Assembly: GCA_029054965.1 (NCBI GenBank)
Contig: JAIDEF010000183.1
Location: forward strand, 1 to 6,626
From: Eubacterium sp.
GTDB lineage: Bacteria; Bacillota; Clostridia; Oscillospirales; Acutalibacteraceae
DNA length: 6,626 bases
Direction of reading: 5' to 3'
Shown: piece by piece, positions 5,624-6,626 of the stretch
How the letters are laid out: each line of letters starts with the position of its first letter
Position numbering within the stretch: the stretch's first letter is position 1
Notes under the pieces: model-generated
Databases searched by the model: none
Told to the model about the DNA's origin: nothing
The model's input: only the letters and a program-made list of their open reading frames with translations
Translations under genes and position numbers: made by a program

Positions 5624-6626
5624 ATGTTCGGCTATGATTTAGGTATAGATTTAGGTACAGGCAGTATTGTTATATCTGTTGTAGGCAAGGGGGTAGTGCT
5701 GGATGAGCCATCCTATGTTGCCTATGATACAGAAAGTGAAAAGGTCATATATGCGGGTAAAAGGGCTTATTTTCTGCAAGGCAGGGAGCCTAAGGGCGTA
5801 GAGGTTGTTCAGCCTATTGTCAATGGTGCTGTCAGCAATTATTCACTGGCTTGTCAGATGGTAAGGCATTTTATTAACCGGGTTATAAAGAGAAATATTT
5901 TCAGACCGCGTGTTGTTGCAAGTATTCCGTCAATCAGCACAGATGTGGAAAGAAGAATTTTAATTTCCGTTATCATTAATGCAGGTGCAAAGTCTGTATG
6001 CCTTATAGAGGAAAGCCTTTGTGCTGCTTTTGGTTTTGGAATTGACCCTCTTAATCCCGGGGGTGTATTTGTGATAGATGTCGGTGCAGGTACAACGGAT
6101 ATGGCAGTAGTTTCACAAGGCTCAATCAGTCAGAATGAAACGATTAAAATTGCGGGTGACAGCTTTGATGAAGCCATAGTTAAGTATATGCGTGAAAAAT
6201 ATGATGTTTTAATTGGATTGAGAACGGCGGAGGATATTAAGAAAAATATTGGCTGTGCGGTTTATCGTGACAATAATGTGACTATGCTTGCAAAGGGCAG
6301 GAATCAGACATCGGGTCTGCCTGAATCGGTTGAGATTTCAGGCAATGAAATCTGTGATTGTCTGAAGCCGCAGCTTGATAAAATTGTTAATACAGCATTG
6401 GAGCTTTTTGAACGTACTTCACCGCAGCTTGTCAGTGATATTACGAACAGCGGTGTTCTTCTGACAGGCGGTTGCTCACAGCTTTACGGACTTGACAAGC
6501 TGATTAGTGAACATTTAAAGGTGCAGGTTACCGTGCCTGTTCATCCTGATTTATGCGTATCCAAGGGCTGTGAGGCAGCACTGAAAAAAATGGGTCTGCT
6601 TGACCGCTATGGTTATACCTTTAAAA
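5624..6626 (+). CDS. Divergent MreB-family actin-like protein, 3' end cut by window edge
   Basis: The frame runs 334 codons without a stop to the window end; MreB proteins are about 330-345 residues, so only the tail is missing. The whole MreB layout is present: phosphate-1 motif DLGIDLGTGS (5-14), RPRVVASIPS near residue 95, LIEESLCAAFG (127-137), phosphate-2 motif DVGAGTTD (152-159), LRTAEDIKKNIG, the GLPESVEIS segment and the adenosine motif LTGGCSQLYG (280-289). MreB polymerises on the inner membrane and guides lateral cell-wall synthesis. NIF at 91-93 sits where MreB has its hydrophobic membrane loop. It departs from usual MreB at conserved places: Ser131 where the motif normally has Pro (IEEP), Ala in phosphate-2 (DIGGGTT is usual), and Cys284 where Gly is usual (LTGGG). 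It could be a paralogue beside a standard mreB elsewhere; mreC and mreD are not seen here. Start ATG has AAGGG (5611-5615) eight bases upstream. Confidence 0.88.
   Translation, partial: MFGYDLGIDLGTGSIVISVVGKGVVLDEPSYVAYDTESEKVIYAGKRAYFLQGREPKGVEVVQPIVNGAVSNYSLACQMVRHFINRVIKRNIFRPRVVASIPSISTDVERRILISVIINAGAKSVCLIEESLCAAFGFGIDPLNPGGVFVIDVGAGTTDMAVVSQGSISQNETIKIAGDSFDEAIVKYMREKYDVLIGLRTAEDIKKNIGCAVYRDNNVTMLAKGRNQTSGLPESVEISGNEICDCLKPQLDKIVNTALELFERTSPQLVSDITNSGVLLTGGCSQLYGLDKLISEHLKVQVTVPVHPDLCVSKGCEAALKKMGLLDRYGYTFK

Noticed and set aside
1..6626. Mobile element, CRISPR array, toxin-antitoxin or phage-defence island
   Set aside because: There are no direct repeats with spacers, no transposase or integrase, and no paired small genes. 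RecD2 is a common housekeeping helicase and by itself is no sign of a defence system.

Overview
The window looks like chromosomal DNA of a low-GC Firmicute, most likely a gut-type Clostridia/Oscillospirales (Ruminococcus-like) bacterium. This is inferred from AT-rich intergenic DNA, strong AGGAGG-type ribosome binding sites, a RecD2-type helicase, an MreB-family actin and a compact AraC/EamA/DUF2000 cassette. No marker gene fixes the species. Six protein-coding genes fill almost the whole window, two of them cut by its edges. I see no tRNA, rRNA, CRISPR array, insertion sequence, prophage or toxin-antitoxin module.

Left half (1-3195), all on the minus strand. Transcription runs from a DUF2804 protein (3195-2167), past a clear rho-independent terminator (2126-2156), into a second unit: an AraC-type regulator with a TTG start (2060-1233), an EamA/DMT-type membrane exporter (1243-335) and a DUF2000 protein running off the left edge (345-1). 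The last three genes overlap, each pair by exactly 11 bases, and each downstream gene has its Shine-Dalgarno inside the gene before it. They are therefore probably made from one message and translationally coupled. A reasonable inference is that the regulator senses a small molecule and controls an exporter for it, but the substrate cannot be read from the sequence.

Centre (3196-3334): a 139-base divergent promoter region serves the DUF2804 gene (minus) and recD2 (plus). It holds two separate dyad symmetries, one inside each promoter, that could be operators.

Right half (3335-6626), plus strand: a complete RecD2 DNA helicase, then a divergent MreB-family actin-like protein that lacks only its last few codons. 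A good sigma-A-like promoter with a perfect TTGACA -35 box lies across the recD2 stop codon, so the mreB-like gene probably has its own start of transcription besides read-through from recD2.

Most of the window is ordinary housekeeping and accessory content. I do not find a convincing new multi-gene system. The points most worth a second look are the MreB paralogue with substitutions in its nucleotide-pocket motifs, and the operator-like dyads.
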